Below are positions 7,805 through 16,031 of a DNA stretch of 64,000 bases, in pieces. The notes beneath the pieces are model-generated. The model was not told where the DNA came from, did not search any database, and saw only the letters and a list, made by a program, of their open reading frames with translations. Position 1 is the first letter of the stretch; every line of letters starts with the position of its first letter. A program made the translations under genes and the position numbers. Origin of the DNA: Kitasatospora mediocidica KCTC 9733 (lineage in GTDB: Bacteria; Actinomycetota; Actinomycetes; Streptomycetales; Streptomycetaceae); assembly GCF_000744225.1 (NCBI RefSeq), contig NZ_JQLN01000007.1, positions 310,001 through 374,000 of the forward strand. The letters are read 5' to 3'.

Positions 7805-8560
7805 TCAGGCGTCCTGAGCGACCTCAGCCGGCTTCTCGGCGTCGGCGGCGATGTCCTCGCCGTCCTCCGCCTCGTCCTCTTCGCCTTCGGCTTCTTCCGC
7901 TTCGGCCTCAGCCGCCGCGTTCTCCGCCTCAAGGGCTGCGTCGTCGTCGAGCTCAAGGTCGTCGGCGTCGTCAGAACCGGTGTTCCGGCCCTGGCGCTCG
8001 GCCTTGCGGGCGTCAGCCAGCGCACGGGCCTCGGCCATCGCCTCGGTCTTCTTCTTGTGCGGGCCCAGAACCATGATCATGTTACGGCCGTCCTGCTTGG
8101 CCGAGGACTCCACGAAGCCCAGGTCCTGGACGTCGTTCGCCAGCCGCTGCAGCAGTCGGAAGCCCAGCTCGGGGCGGGACTGCTCACGACCGCGGAACAT
8201 GATCGTGATCTTGACCTTGTCACCCTGCTTGAGGAACCGGACGACGTGACCCTTCTTGGTGTCATAGTCGTGCGGGTCGATCTTCGGCCGGAGCTTCATC
8301 TCCTTGATGACCGTGTGCGCCTGGTTCTTGCGCGCCTCACGGGCCTTCATGGCCGACTCGTACTTGAACTTGCCGTAGTCCATGAGCTTGCACACCGGCG
8401 GCCGGGCGGTCGCCGCGACCTCGACCAGGTCGAGGTCGTACTCCTGCGCAAGCTCCAGCGCCTTGGCAAGCGGCACGATGCCGACCTGCTCGCCGCTGGG
8501 ACCGACGAGTCGCACCTCAGGGACGCGAATCCGGTCGTTGATGCGGGGCTCGGTGCTGAT
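7805..8560 (-). CDS. infC: translation initiation factor IF-3 (ATC start)
   Basis: The normal IF-3 N-terminus (STEPRINDRIRVPEVRLVGPSG) is preceded in frame by an ATC codon at 8560-8558. A perfect AGGAGG (8570-8565) lies four bases upstream. No ATG, GTG or TTG is available there, so ATC is the best start, giving 251 residues. A GTG at 8515 would remove 15 conserved residues. Domains are IF3-N (to about residue 85), the linker helix and IF3-C (MKLRPKIDPHDYDTKKGHVVRFL onward). The last 60 residues form a very acidic, Glu/Asp/Ala-rich tail seen in actinobacterial IF-3. Rare AUU/AUC starts are known for infC and let IF-3 repress its own translation. Confidence 0.95.
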   Translation of the reverse strand: MSTEPRINDRIRVPEVRLVGPSGEQVGIVPLAKALELAQEYDLDLVEVAATARPPVCKLMDYGKFKYESAMKAREARKNQAHTVIKEMKLRPKIDPHDYDTKKGHVVRFLKQGDKVKITIMFRGREQSRPELGFRLLQRLANDVQDLGFVESSAKQDGRNMIMVLGPHKKKTEAMAEARALADARKAERQGRNTGSDDADDLELDDDAALEAENAAAEAEAEEAEGEEDEAEDGEDIAADAEKPAEVAQDA

Positions 8561-8642
8561 GGGGCCTCCTTGGTTGCACCTTCTGCGATGCGGCCGTCAG
8601 GGAGGCGGTCGCACGTAGTGGACTCGACCACTGGGCGGGGCT

Positions 8643-8834
8643 TCATTCGTGCTGCGCTGCAGTCTGGCGTCCAGCGCACCGCGACACGAAAAAAGCCCCG
8701 CTCGGCGAACAGGCGGGGCTCCACACGACCGGGGGCGGCATCCGTCTGGACGCCGCTGGCGGCGGACGCCCTGAGGCACCTGCCGCGGACCGGGACCCAT
8801 CGACCGCGAGGCCGATCAGGTGGGAGACTTTCAT
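8643..8834 (-). CDS. possible leader ORF upstream of infC
   Basis: An ATG at 8834 follows GAGAGGGCAACC and opens a 63-codon frame (MKVSHLIGLAVDG...). The frame runs straight through the terminator-like hairpin at 8689-8720 and ends 82 bases before infC. It resembles no protein I know and is rich in Pro, Ser and Arg. It is listed because a translated leader spanning an attenuator would link infC transcription to translation. It may be chance. Confidence 0.3.
   Translation of the reverse strand: MKVSHLIGLAVDGSRSAAGASGRPPPAASRRMPPPVVWSPACSPSGAFFVSRCAGRQTAAQHE
8689..8720 (-). terminator. intrinsic terminator/attenuator in the infC leader
   Basis: On the minus strand an 8-bp GC stem (AGCCCCGC / GCGGGGCT, 8720-8713 and 8701-8694) is followed at once by six U residues (8694-8689). 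It lies about 130 bases before infC and points into it. A canonical U-tract terminator is uncommon in this genome type and fits attenuation of the ribosomal operon. Confidence 0.7.
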
Positions 8835-9014
8835 GGTTGCCCTCTCGGGCCTCCTGGGTGGAGCCTCCACTTGCTGGCCAGGTTCCACAGGGGTTCCTGG
8901 CCGGTCAGTCTCGAAGCTTACCAGCCTTCCGGGGAGAAGCGTTATTCCCGTCCCGGTGAGCGGCCCTTGTACGCTCCCAGAGGTACGGATCCACCCCTAA
9001 GGAATGAGCCCCTC

Positions 9015-9389
9015 TTGAGCAGCGAGCCCACCGACAGCGTCTCCACGGACGACGCGATCGGCTTCGACGACCTCACCCGCGACATCGCGGAGGTGCCCGC
9101 GGTCGAGGTGATCACCACCGTCGCGGTGCACCTGATGAGCGCGGCGGCCGTGAAGTGCGGCCTCGCCGAGGGCGGCGCGGCCGACAAGGACCTCGACGAG
9201 GCCCGCAAGCTGATCACCGCCCTGGCCGGGCTGGTGACCGCCGGCGCCCCCGAGATCAGCAACTTCCACGCCGCGCCGCTGCGGGACGGCCTCAAGTCGC
9301 TCCAGCTGGCCTTCCGCGAGGCCTCGCTGGTGCCGGACGCCCCGGGCACCGGGCCGGGCGAGAAGTTCACCGGGCCGGTCTACTCCTGA
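9015..9389 (+). CDS. DUF1844 domain protein
   Basis: A 124-residue protein (with TTG start) containing the DUF1844 core (EVPAVEVITTVAVHLMSAAAVKCGLAE ... DEARKLITALAGLVTAG), a small helical domain of unknown function. The TTG at 9015 was chosen because AAGGAA lies about ten bases upstream and the frame before it is not conserved in style. It is divergent from the infC operon, as expected for this locus in streptomycetes. No membrane segment or catalytic motif is visible. The role is unknown. Confidence 0.85.
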   Translation: MSSEPTDSVSTDDAIGFDDLTRDIAEVPAVEVITTVAVHLMSAAAVKCGLAEGGAADKDLDEARKLITALAGLVTAGAPEISNFHAAPLRDGLKSLQLAFREASLVPDAPGTGPGEKFTGPVYS

Positions 9390-9393
9390 CGTC

Positions 9394-10176
9394 TCAGCGC
9401 TTCTGGTAGAACAGCGTGCCCGCGGGCTCGGTGCCCGCGGGCAGCAGCGCCAGGTCCAGGCCGCGCCCCAGCCGCACCCGCAGCACCGGGTCCGCCGCCA
9501 GCGCGCCGGCCAGCCGCTGGGCCAGTGCCGGCACCGCCGCGTCGGCCGCGGCCCCCAGCGCGAGCACCGCGTCCGTCTCGGTGCCCGGCCGCAGCTCGGC
9601 GCGGAGCACCTCGGGCTCGGCCGCCAGCAACGCGCTGAGCGCCTCCAGTACCTGCGGGTCGCGGACCGGCGGCAGCCAGGCCCGGCCCTCGGCGACCGCG
9701 CGCATCCGGGCCCCCGTCAGCTCGTACGTCACCGGCCCGGCCGGGTCGATCAAGAGCGCGTCCGCGCGCTCCGCGTAGGCGGCCAGGACGGCCTGCGGCG
9801 CGGCCACCGGCGCCGGGCGTGCGTCGGCCCGCCAACGGGCCAGCGACTCCAGCGAGGTGAAGGCGGGCAGCGCGCGCCGTCCGTCGGCGGCCTCGATCAC
9901 CGGGACCGCCATGTCGCTGGTCTTCTCGTGCTTGAGTCCCCCGGCCTTCGGCCGGGCGGACCCCCATTTCGCTTCGCGCGCGGCGTCGGTCTCCACCTCG
10001 CCGAGCAGCGCCACGATCGGCACCATCAGCCGGGCGGCCGGCAGCGCGGCCAGCAGGGCCGTCTCGGCGGCCGGTTCGCGCTGCGCCGCCCAGCCGGCCA
10101 GGGCCTGGGCGAGAGCCGGATCGGCGCGGCCGTCGTCGCCGGCGAAGCCTGGGTCAGGGATGTTCTTGCGGTCCAC
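9394..10176 (-). CDS. SseB family protein
   Basis: A 260-residue SseB-type protein (GTG start). The N-terminal SseB domain contains ETALLAALPAARLMVPIVALLGE, KTSDMAVPVI and LPAFTSLESLARW, followed by LLIDPAGPVTYEL. The C-terminal third is Ala/Leu-rich, with repeated ALAQRLAGALAADPVLRVRLGRG. Between the VETDAA and HEKTSDMAVP elements the protein has an extra loop of about 12 residues (WGSARPKAGGLK) encoded by a GC-rich palindrome. The gene ends four bases after the convergent DUF1844 stop. SseB domains are common in streptomycetes; the function is not established. Confidence 0.8.
   Translation of the reverse strand: MDRKNIPDPGFAGDDGRADPALAQALAGWAAQREPAAETALLAALPAARLMVPIVALLGEVETDAAREAKWGSARPKAGGLKHEKTSDMAVPVIEAADGRRALPAFTSLESLARWRADARPAPVAAPQAVLAAYAERADALLIDPAGPVTYELTGARMRAVAEGRAWLPPVRDPQVLEALSALLAAEPEVLRAELRPGTETDAVLALGAAADAAVPALAQRLAGALAADPVLRVRLGRGLDLALLPAGTEPAGTLFYQKR
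9938..9960. repeat. palindrome inserted in frame in the SseB gene
   Basis: The core is CCGGCC-TTC-GGCCGG (9941-9955) with partly pairing flanks. It encodes the extra RPKAGG loop. Similar palindromes are, from memory, scattered in streptomycete genomes; copy number here is unknown. Confidence 0.55.
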
Positions 10177-10266
10177 CGGTCGAGCCTAACGGCTGCGGCC
10201 CGGGCGGCCGTACCGGGACGCGTCGAATCCCTACCCCCGGGTAGCAGTCTGTGGCAGTCTGCGCCC

Positions 10267-11499
10267 ATGGCCCACCTCACCTCGTCCCCGGCGGCCCGCA
10301 CCAGCTCCTCCCCCGCGGCCGACCGCGCGCGCTACGACCACGCCACCGCCCACCTGGACGCGCCGCTGGCGATCGTCGACCTGGCGGCCTTCGACGCCAA
10401 CGCCGACGATCTGGTGCGCCGGGCGGCCGGCAAACCGATCCGGGTGGCCAGCAAGTCGGTGCGCTGCCGGGCGCTGCTGGAACGGGTGCTGGCGCGCGAG
10501 GGGTTCGCCGGGCTGATGAGCTTCACGCTGGCGGAGTCGATCTGGCTGGCCCGGGCCGGCTTCGAGGACGTCCTGCTCGCCTACCCGTCCGCCGACCGGG
10601 CCGGCTTCGCCGAGCTGACCGCCGACCCCAAACTTGCCGCCGCCGTCACCGTCCTGCTGGACGACCCCGCCCAGCTCGACCTGGTCGACGCCGCCCGGGC
10701 CGGCCGCGAGGAGGTCCGGGTCTGCCTCGAACTGGACACCGCGCTCCACCTGTTGGGCGGCCGGGTCCGGGTCGGCGCACGGCGCTCGCCGCTGCGCACG
10801 CCGCAGGACCTGCGCGCCTTCGCCGAGTTGGTGCAGAACCGGCCGGGCTTCCGGGTGGTCGGCCTGATGGCGTACGAGGGGCACATCGCGGGCGTCGGCG
10901 ACCGGATCGCCGGGCGGCCGCTGCGCTCGCGCATGATCCAGCTGATGCAGGCCAAGGCGCGGGCCGAACTGGCCGACCGGCGCTCGGCGGTGGTCCGGAC
11001 GCTGCGTCAGGTGGCGGACCTGGAGTTCGTCAACGGCGGCGGGACCGGCAGCGTGGAGAGCACCGTCGCGGAGGCCGCGGTGACCGAGGTGGCGGCCGGC
11101 TCCGGGCTCTTCGTCCCCCGGCTCTTCGACAACTACCGTGCCTTCCAAGGCCGTCCGGCCGCGTTGTTCGCGCAGCCGGTGGTCCGCCGGCCCGGCGTGG
11201 GCGTGGTGACGGTCCTCGGCGGCGGCTACCCCGCCTCGGGCGCGGCCGGCCCGGACCGCTCGCCGGTGCCCTACCTGCCGCAGGGGCTGCGCTACGACCC
11301 CCAGGAGGGGGCCGGCGAGGTGCAGACGCCGCTGCTCGGCTCGCCGGCCGACGATCTGCTGATCGGCGACCGGGTCTGGTTCCGGCACGCCAAGGCGGGC
11401 GAGTTGTGCGAGCGCTTCGCCGAGCTCCAGCTGATCGAGGGCGACCGGGTGGTGCGGACCGTGCCGACCTACCGCGGCGAGGGCCTGACCTTCCTGTAG
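10267..11499 (+). CDS. amino acid deaminase/aldolase (PLP fold-III, D-threonine aldolase-like)
   Basis: A 410-residue cytoplasmic protein with the alanine-racemase N-terminal barrel. IRVASKSVRCRALLERVL holds the lysine expected to bind pyridoxal phosphate (SKS). Later barrel strands include RVCLELDTALHLLGGRVRVGARRSPL, VGLMAYEGHIAG and EFVNGGGTGSVEST. The C-terminal part (VWFRHAKAGELCERF) resembles the metal-binding domain of D-threonine aldolase/D-serine dehydratase. The start ATG at 10267 has no clear Shine-Dalgarno site. It is divergent from the SseB gene by 90 bases. The substrate is unknown; a D-amino acid or 3-hydroxy amino acid is likely. Confidence 0.85.
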   Translation: MAHLTSSPAARTSSSPAADRARYDHATAHLDAPLAIVDLAAFDANADDLVRRAAGKPIRVASKSVRCRALLERVLAREGFAGLMSFTLAESIWLARAGFEDVLLAYPSADRAGFAELTADPKLAAAVTVLLDDPAQLDLVDAARAGREEVRVCLELDTALHLLGGRVRVGARRSPLRTPQDLRAFAELVQNRPGFRVVGLMAYEGHIAGVGDRIAGRPLRSRMIQLMQAKARAELADRRSAVVRTLRQVADLEFVNGGGTGSVESTVAEAAVTEVAAGSGLFVPRLFDNYRAFQGRPAALFAQPVVRRPGVGVVTVLGGGYPASGAAGPDRSPVPYLPQGLRYDPQEGAGEVQTPLLGSPADDLLIGDRVWFRHAKAGELCERFAELQLIEGDRVVRTVPTYRGEGLTFL

Positions 11500-11561
11500 G
11501 CCGTGCCCGGCTGTAGGCCGTGCCCGGCTGTAGGCCGGGGCCGGCTGTAGGCCGGGGCCGA
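11494..11561. repeat. 17-bp tandem repeat x4 starting at the stop codon
   Basis: Four contiguous 17-base units begin at 11494, 11511, 11528 and 11545. Units 1 and 2 are identical; units 3 and 4 carry GTG to GGG changes. Each unit begins CTGTAGGCCG, so unit 1 contains the last Leu codon and the TAG stop of the preceding gene. The array ends just before a terminator hairpin. Confidence 0.9.
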
Positions 11562-11562
11562 C

Positions 11563-11603
11563 ACGTGCGGGGCCCGGCCGTCGTCCGGCCGGGCCCCGCA
11601 CGT
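11563..11603. terminator. bidirectional 18-bp terminator hairpin
   Basis: Bases 11563-11580 pair perfectly with 11586-11603 around a 5-base loop. It lies between the convergent deaminase/aldolase and DUF2510 genes. Confidence 0.85.
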
Positions 11604-11616
11604 CCTTGTGGGAGGG

Positions 11617-12963
11617 TCAGGTGCTGGTGCCGCCGCTCGTCGAGCCGCCCGCGCCACCCGTGATCGTCCCGGTGAAGTCGCTGACGCCCTTGACGATGGT
11701 GTCCATCACCGAGACGTCCGGTGCCTTGGCGGCGATGTCGAAGCCGAGGTGCAGGGAGATCAGGCTCTTGCCGTCCGCGGTCGGGAAGACCACCGTCTCG
11801 ACGTAGCCGTCGTTGCCCTGCGAGGCCGAGACCTTCCAGCGGACCAGGTAGCCGCTGCGGCCGTCGACGGTCACCGCCTGGGACTCCAGCTCGGTGTGCG
11901 ACTTGCTGTTCGGGTAGGACTCGTTGGCCGCCGCCGTGATGTCCGTCTTGGCGGCCGCCTGCGGGTCCGTCCCCTGGAGGCGGCCGGTGTTCGCGCCGCC
12001 CAGCGAGCAGGTCGCGGTGGCGGTGCCACCGGAACCGCCCGTGCCACCCGTACCGCCGGAGGCGCCGGCGCCCGGGCAGGTGTAGGTGCCGATGGACAGG
12101 ACCGCGCTGCCGTCGTCACCGGTGCCGCCGGTCCAGCCGGAGGGGACGGGCAGCTGGATCTTGTTGATCACGTCGACGGCGAGGTTGCTCGCACCCAAGC
12201 CACCCGAACCACCCGAGCCGCCGGACCCGCCGGACCCGCCGCCGAGCCCCGGGAAGCCCGGGAGCGCGCCGGAGCCGCCGCCGCTGGCGCCCGAGCCGCC
12301 GGAGCCGCCCTGACCCGGGAATCCCGGGAAGCCGCCGGATCCCCCGCTACCGTTGCCGCCGCTGCGCCCCGAACCGCCCTGGCCGCGCTGGTGCAACGGC
12401 GGCACGGCGTTCTGCGGCGCCGCCGCCTGCGTGCCGCCGCCGTCCTTGTGCACGGCGAGGTAGGTGACGCCGGAGCCGACCGCCAGGCCGAGCAGGCCGG
12501 CCACCGCCGCCGCGACCAGCACCGGCTTGGACATCCGCTTGAACACGGACGGCTTGCGGGCCACCGGCTGCGACCAGTCGATCGCATCGTCGTACGGTCC
12601 GCCCGGGCCACCGAGTCCGCCGGGAGCAGCCGAACCGTCCAGGCTGACCGAACCGTCCGGGCTGTCGACCGGCGGGATCGCCTCGGTGGGCGCCTGCGGG
12701 AATCGGACGGTGGGGCCGCTGTGCAGCACCTCGCCCTCGATCACCGTGCCGGTCCCGCTCAGTACGGCGGTGTCCTCGACGTCCGCGGCGTCGGCGGTGG
12801 TGCTGTCGGTGGTAGTGCTGTCGGTAGTGGTGCTGTCGTTCGGCGCGACCGGACGGGTGGTGGCCGTCCAGCCGGTGCCGTCCCACCAGCGCTCGGGCCG
12901 GGGGTCACTGGTCGTGTCCTGAGGGTCCGGGTACCACCCGGCCGGGATCTTCGCGTCGCTCAC
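11617..12963 (-). CDS. DUF2510 membrane-anchored protein with Gly/Ser-rich linker
   Basis: A 448-residue protein (GTG start). An N-terminal DUF2510 motif (IPAGWYPDPQDTTSDPRPERWWDGTGW, residues 6-32) is followed by a disordered Thr/Asp repeat (STTTDSTTTDSTTAD) and one membrane helix (about 147-171). The outer part begins with about 100 residues of Gly/Ser/Pro repeats (GFPGFPGQGGSGGSG). It continues as a folded domain with two Cys (YTCPG, ATCSLGG) ending near SLHLGFDIAAKAPDVSVMDTIVKG. DUF2510 would be cytoplasmic and the C-terminal domain extracellular. A TACATT hexamer ends seven bases before the GTG, so the transcript may be leaderless. The role is unknown. Confidence 0.85.
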   Translation of the reverse strand: MSDAKIPAGWYPDPQDTTSDPRPERWWDGTGWTATTRPVAPNDSTTTDSTTTDSTTADAADVEDTAVLSGTGTVIEGEVLHSGPTVRFPQAPTEAIPPVDSPDGSVSLDGSAAPGGLGGPGGPYDDAIDWSQPVARKPSVFKRMSKPVLVAAAVAGLLGLAVGSGVTYLAVHKDGGGTQAAAPQNAVPPLHQRGQGGSGRSGGNGSGGSGGFPGFPGQGGSGGSGASGGGSGALPGFPGLGGGSGGSGGSGGSGGLGASNLAVDVINKIQLPVPSGWTGGTGDDGSAVLSIGTYTCPGAGASGGTGGTGGSGGTATATCSLGGANTGRLQGTDPQAAAKTDITAAANESYPNSKSHTELESQAVTVDGRSGYLVRWKVSASQGNDGYVETVVFPTADGKSLISLHLGFDIAAKAPDVSVMDTIVKGVSDFTGTITGGAGGSTSGGTST

Positions 12964-13094
12964 ACCACAAAATGTATGGCCAGACAGATAAACGCGATAT
13001 CAACTGAGCCGCGCAATCGGGCCATTTCGGATGAGATTACGGTGAGAGTCAGCTCCCCCGGGATCCCCCCGGCCCGCACGCCCCGGAACGAGGC

Positions 13095-13889
13095 CTACAC
13101 CGGTGTGACATAGGCCCCGGAGATTCCGCCGTCCACCAGGAACTCCGCGGCCGTGATGAACGAGGAGTCGTCACTCGCCAGGAAAGCCACCGCCGCGGCG
13201 ATCTCCTCGGGCCGGGCGAAGCGGCCGAGCGGAATGTGCACCAGGCGCCGGGCCGCCGCCACCGGGTCCGCGGCGAAGAGCTCGCGCAGCAGCGGGGTGT
13301 CCACCGGCCCCGGCGAGAGCGCGTTGACCCGGATGCCCTCGCGGGCGAACTGCACCCCCAGCTCGCGCGACATCGCCAGCACCCCGCCCTTGGACGCGGT
13401 GTAGGAGACCTGCGAGGTGGCGGCGCCCATCCTGGCCACGAAACTGGCGGTGTTGATGATCGAGCCGCGCCCGTGCCGCCGCATGTAGGGCAGCGCCGCC
13501 TTGCAGCAGAGGTACACCGAGGTGAGGTTGACCTCCTGCACCCGGTGCCAGGCGTCCAGCCCGGTGGTCAGGATGGAGTCGTCCTCCGGCGGCGAGATGC
13601 CGGCGTTGTTGAACGCGACGTCCACGCTGCCGTACGTCTCGTAGGCGGTGTCGAAGAGCGCCTCGACCATGTACGGGTCGGTGACGTCGGTGGCCACGAA
13701 GAGCCCGCCGACCGCCTTGGCCGCCGACCGACCGGCCGCCTCGTCGATGTCGGCCAGCACCACCCGCGCGCCCTCGGCGGCGAGCCGGTGCGCGGCGGCC
13801 AGGCCGATGCCGCTGCCGGCACCGGTGACCACCGCCGTCCGGCCGACCAGGCGGCGGCAGACCACGGCGTCCGTCGACCTGTGGGGCAT
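13095..13889 (-). CDS. SDR family oxidoreductase
   Basis: A 264-residue classical short-chain dehydrogenase. The Rossmann motif is TGAGSGIG; LADIDEAAGR follows beta-2, where an Asp favours NAD over NADP. NNAGISPPEDD, the catalytic Ser region (INTASFVARMGAATSQ) and YTASKGG supply the active site. The ending FLASDDSSFITAAEFLVDGG is typical of FabG-like enzymes. The ATG at 13889 follows GGAGGACCGCG. It is divergent from the CDF transporter gene across 207 bases. The substrate is not predictable. Confidence 0.92.
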   Translation of the reverse strand: MPHRSTDAVVCRRLVGRTAVVTGAGSGIGLAAAHRLAAEGARVVLADIDEAAGRSAAKAVGGLFVATDVTDPYMVEALFDTAYETYGSVDVAFNNAGISPPEDDSILTTGLDAWHRVQEVNLTSVYLCCKAALPYMRRHGRGSIINTASFVARMGAATSQVSYTASKGGVLAMSRELGVQFAREGIRVNALSPGPVDTPLLRELFAADPVAAARRLVHIPLGRFARPEEIAAAVAFLASDDSSFITAAEFLVDGGISGAYVTPV

Positions 13890-14096
13890 CGCGGTCCTCC
13901 TCCGAGCATCGTCACGGAAAGCGATCAACAGTATACGTTGGGTTTTCAAATGGTTCGGGTTACTACGCTGGAAACGGCCCAGAAGGGAACGACAACGGTC
14001 ACCAGTGCAGCCTTTGGATCTTCCTCCGATCTGGGGTTCACTCTCCCTGCAGGGCACCCGTCCTTGACCTCTCTCAGCGATCAGGAGACGACCGCG

Positions 14097-15140
14097 ATGG
14101 CCGAGCACGACCACGATCACGACCACGCCCATCAGGACGACGGACACAGCCACGGGCACGGCGGACACGGGCACTCGCACGCGGTCGCCGCCGACGCCGA
14201 CCGGCGCTGGCTCACCAGCGCGCTCGCGCTGATCGTGGTCTTCATGCTCGGCGAGGTGGTCGTCGGCTTCGCCGCCCACTCGCTGGCACTGATCTCGGAC
14301 GCGGCGCACATGCTGACCGACGCGGTCTCCATCGTGCTGGCCCTGGTCGCGATGCGGCTGGCCGCCAGGCCGGCCCGCGGCGGCTTCACCTACGGCTTCA
14401 AGCGGGCCGAGATCCTCTCCGCGCAGGCCAACGGCGTCACCCTGCTCGTCCTGTCGGCCTGGCTGGGCTACGAGTCGATCGGCCGGCTGATCTCGCCGCC
14501 GGACGTCCAGGGTGGCCTGGTCCTGGTCACGGCGCTGGTCGGGATCGTGGTCAACATCGGCGCGGCCTGGTGCATGTCGAAGGCCAACCGCAGCTCGCTC
14601 AACGTCGAGGGCGCCTTCCAGCACGTGCTGACCGACCTCTACGCCTTCATCGCCACCGCGGTGGCCGGCGCGATCATGCTGACCACCGGGTTCCTGCGGG
14701 CGGACGCGATCGCCTCGCTGATCGTGGTGGCCCTGATGCTGCGGGCCGGGTACGGACTGGTCAGGGACTCCGGACGGATCTTCCTGGAGGCCTCGCCGGC
14801 CGGCATCGACCCGGACGCGCTCGCCGACCGGCTGGTGGCCGCCCCGGCGGTGGAGGAGATCCACGACCTGCACGTCTGGGAGATCACCTCCGGCCAACCG
14901 GCCCTCTCCGCGCACATCCTGGTCGCCCCCGGCGGCGACTGCCATGCCGTGCGGCGTGATCTGCAGCGCCGGCTCCGCGACGATTACAAGATCACCCACG
15001 CTACCCTCCAGGTGGACCACGTCGGCGAGGACGACGACCAGGACCTGCTGCAGATCACCGACGCCACCGAGTTCCCGAGCGGTGAGCACTGCGCCGACTC
15101 GCACGGCCCGGTCCATCGCAGCGGGCCGCACACCCACTGA
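14097..15140 (+). CDS. cation diffusion facilitator (zinc/divalent metal exporter)
   Basis: A 347-residue inner-membrane protein. The N-terminus is very His-rich (EHDHDHDHAHQDDGHSHGHG), a metal-binding tail. Six membrane helices follow, with the metal sites HSLALISDAAHMLTDAV and HVLTDLYAFIATAVAG. The C-terminal cytoplasmic ferredoxin-like domain (HDLHVWEITSGQPALSAHI) is the usual metal sensor/dimer domain, and the end is again His-rich. This CzcD/ZitB type exports Zn2+ or similar ions by proton exchange. AGGAGAC lies eight bases before the ATG. The PhzF gene follows after 10 bases, so the two may share a transcript. Confidence 0.95.
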   Translation: MAEHDHDHDHAHQDDGHSHGHGGHGHSHAVAADADRRWLTSALALIVVFMLGEVVVGFAAHSLALISDAAHMLTDAVSIVLALVAMRLAARPARGGFTYGFKRAEILSAQANGVTLLVLSAWLGYESIGRLISPPDVQGGLVLVTALVGIVVNIGAAWCMSKANRSSLNVEGAFQHVLTDLYAFIATAVAGAIMLTTGFLRADAIASLIVVALMLRAGYGLVRDSGRIFLEASPAGIDPDALADRLVAAPAVEEIHDLHVWEITSGQPALSAHILVAPGGDCHAVRRDLQRRLRDDYKITHATLQVDHVGEDDDQDLLQITDATEFPSGEHCADSHGPVHRSGPHTH

Positions 15141-15150
15141 GGGCATCACG

Positions 15151-16002
15151 ATGACGACAGTCCTGCGATACGCGGCGTTCACCAGCACCCCCGAGGGCGG
15201 CAACAAGGCCGGCGTCGTCCCGGAGGCCACCGGCCTGACCGAGGACCGGATGCTGGCCGTCGCCGCCGAACTCGGCTACTCCGAGACGGCCTTCCTGACA
15301 CCGGACCGACAGGGCCGACCACGGACCTACGACGTCCGCTACTTCGCGCCCGCCATGGAAGTCCCGTTCTGCGGCCACGCCACGGTCGCCGCGGCGGTCG
15401 CGGTGGCCGAACTGACCGGCCCGGGCGACCTGGTCTTCGAGACCCGCTCCGGCACGGTCCCGGTCAGCGTGGCGGTGGACCCGGACGGCGTGCTGCGCGC
15501 CACCCTGACCAGCGTCGAGCCGCACGTCCTGGACGTCGACCCGGCCGACTTCCAGGAGGCGCTGGCCGCACTCGACTGGCAGGCCGCCGACCTCGACCCC
15601 ACCCTCCCGCCGCGGATCGCCTACGCCGGCGCCCGCCACCTGGTACTGGCGGCCGCCACCCGCGGGCGGCTGGCCGACCTGGCGTACGACTTCGACCGGC
15701 TGGCCGCCTTCATGACAGCGCGCGAGCTGATCACTTTTCAGCTGGTCTGGCGCGAGTCCGCCACGGTCTTCCACGTGCGCGCCCCCTTCCCCGTCGGCGG
15801 CGTGGTCGAGGACCCGGCGACGGGCGCGGCGGCCGCCGCGTTCGGGGCGTACCTGCGCGAGCTGGGCCAGGCGCCCGGCGACACCGTCCTGACCTTGCAC
15901 CAGGGCGAGGACCTCGGCAGCCCCGGCCTGCTCCACGTCGAACTGCGCGCCGACGACCCGCGGGTGCGCGTGAGCGGCGCGGCGGTCCGGCTGCCGGGGT
16001 AA
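15151..16002 (+). CDS. PhzF family isomerase/epimerase-like protein
   Basis: A 283-residue protein with the diaminopimelate-epimerase-like double fold of PhzF. YAAFTSTPEGGNKAGVV, GYSETAFLTP (the Glu is the conserved acid/base of the family) and FAPAMEVPFCGHATVAAAVA are the key motifs. VEDPATGAAAAAFGAYL is the second-half counterpart. It is probably a cytoplasmic homodimer. GAGGGCATCACG precedes the ATG. The gene lies 10 bases after the CDF gene, probably by read-through, with no evident functional link. The substrate is unknown. Confidence 0.9.
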   Translation: MTTVLRYAAFTSTPEGGNKAGVVPEATGLTEDRMLAVAAELGYSETAFLTPDRQGRPRTYDVRYFAPAMEVPFCGHATVAAAVAVAELTGPGDLVFETRSGTVPVSVAVDPDGVLRATLTSVEPHVLDVDPADFQEALAALDWQAADLDPTLPPRIAYAGARHLVLAAATRGRLADLAYDFDRLAAFMTARELITFQLVWRESATVFHVRAPFPVGGVVEDPATGAAAAAFGAYLRELGQAPGDTVLTLHQGEDLGSPGLLHVELRADDPRVRVSGAAVRLPG

Positions 16003-16031
16003 TTGTCGGCGGTGTGCGGGATGATCGGCGG

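Noticed and set aside
13236..14096. Upstream in-frame extension of the CDF transporter
   Set aside because: It is antisense to the SDR gene; the His-rich start at 14097 has a good ribosome-binding site.
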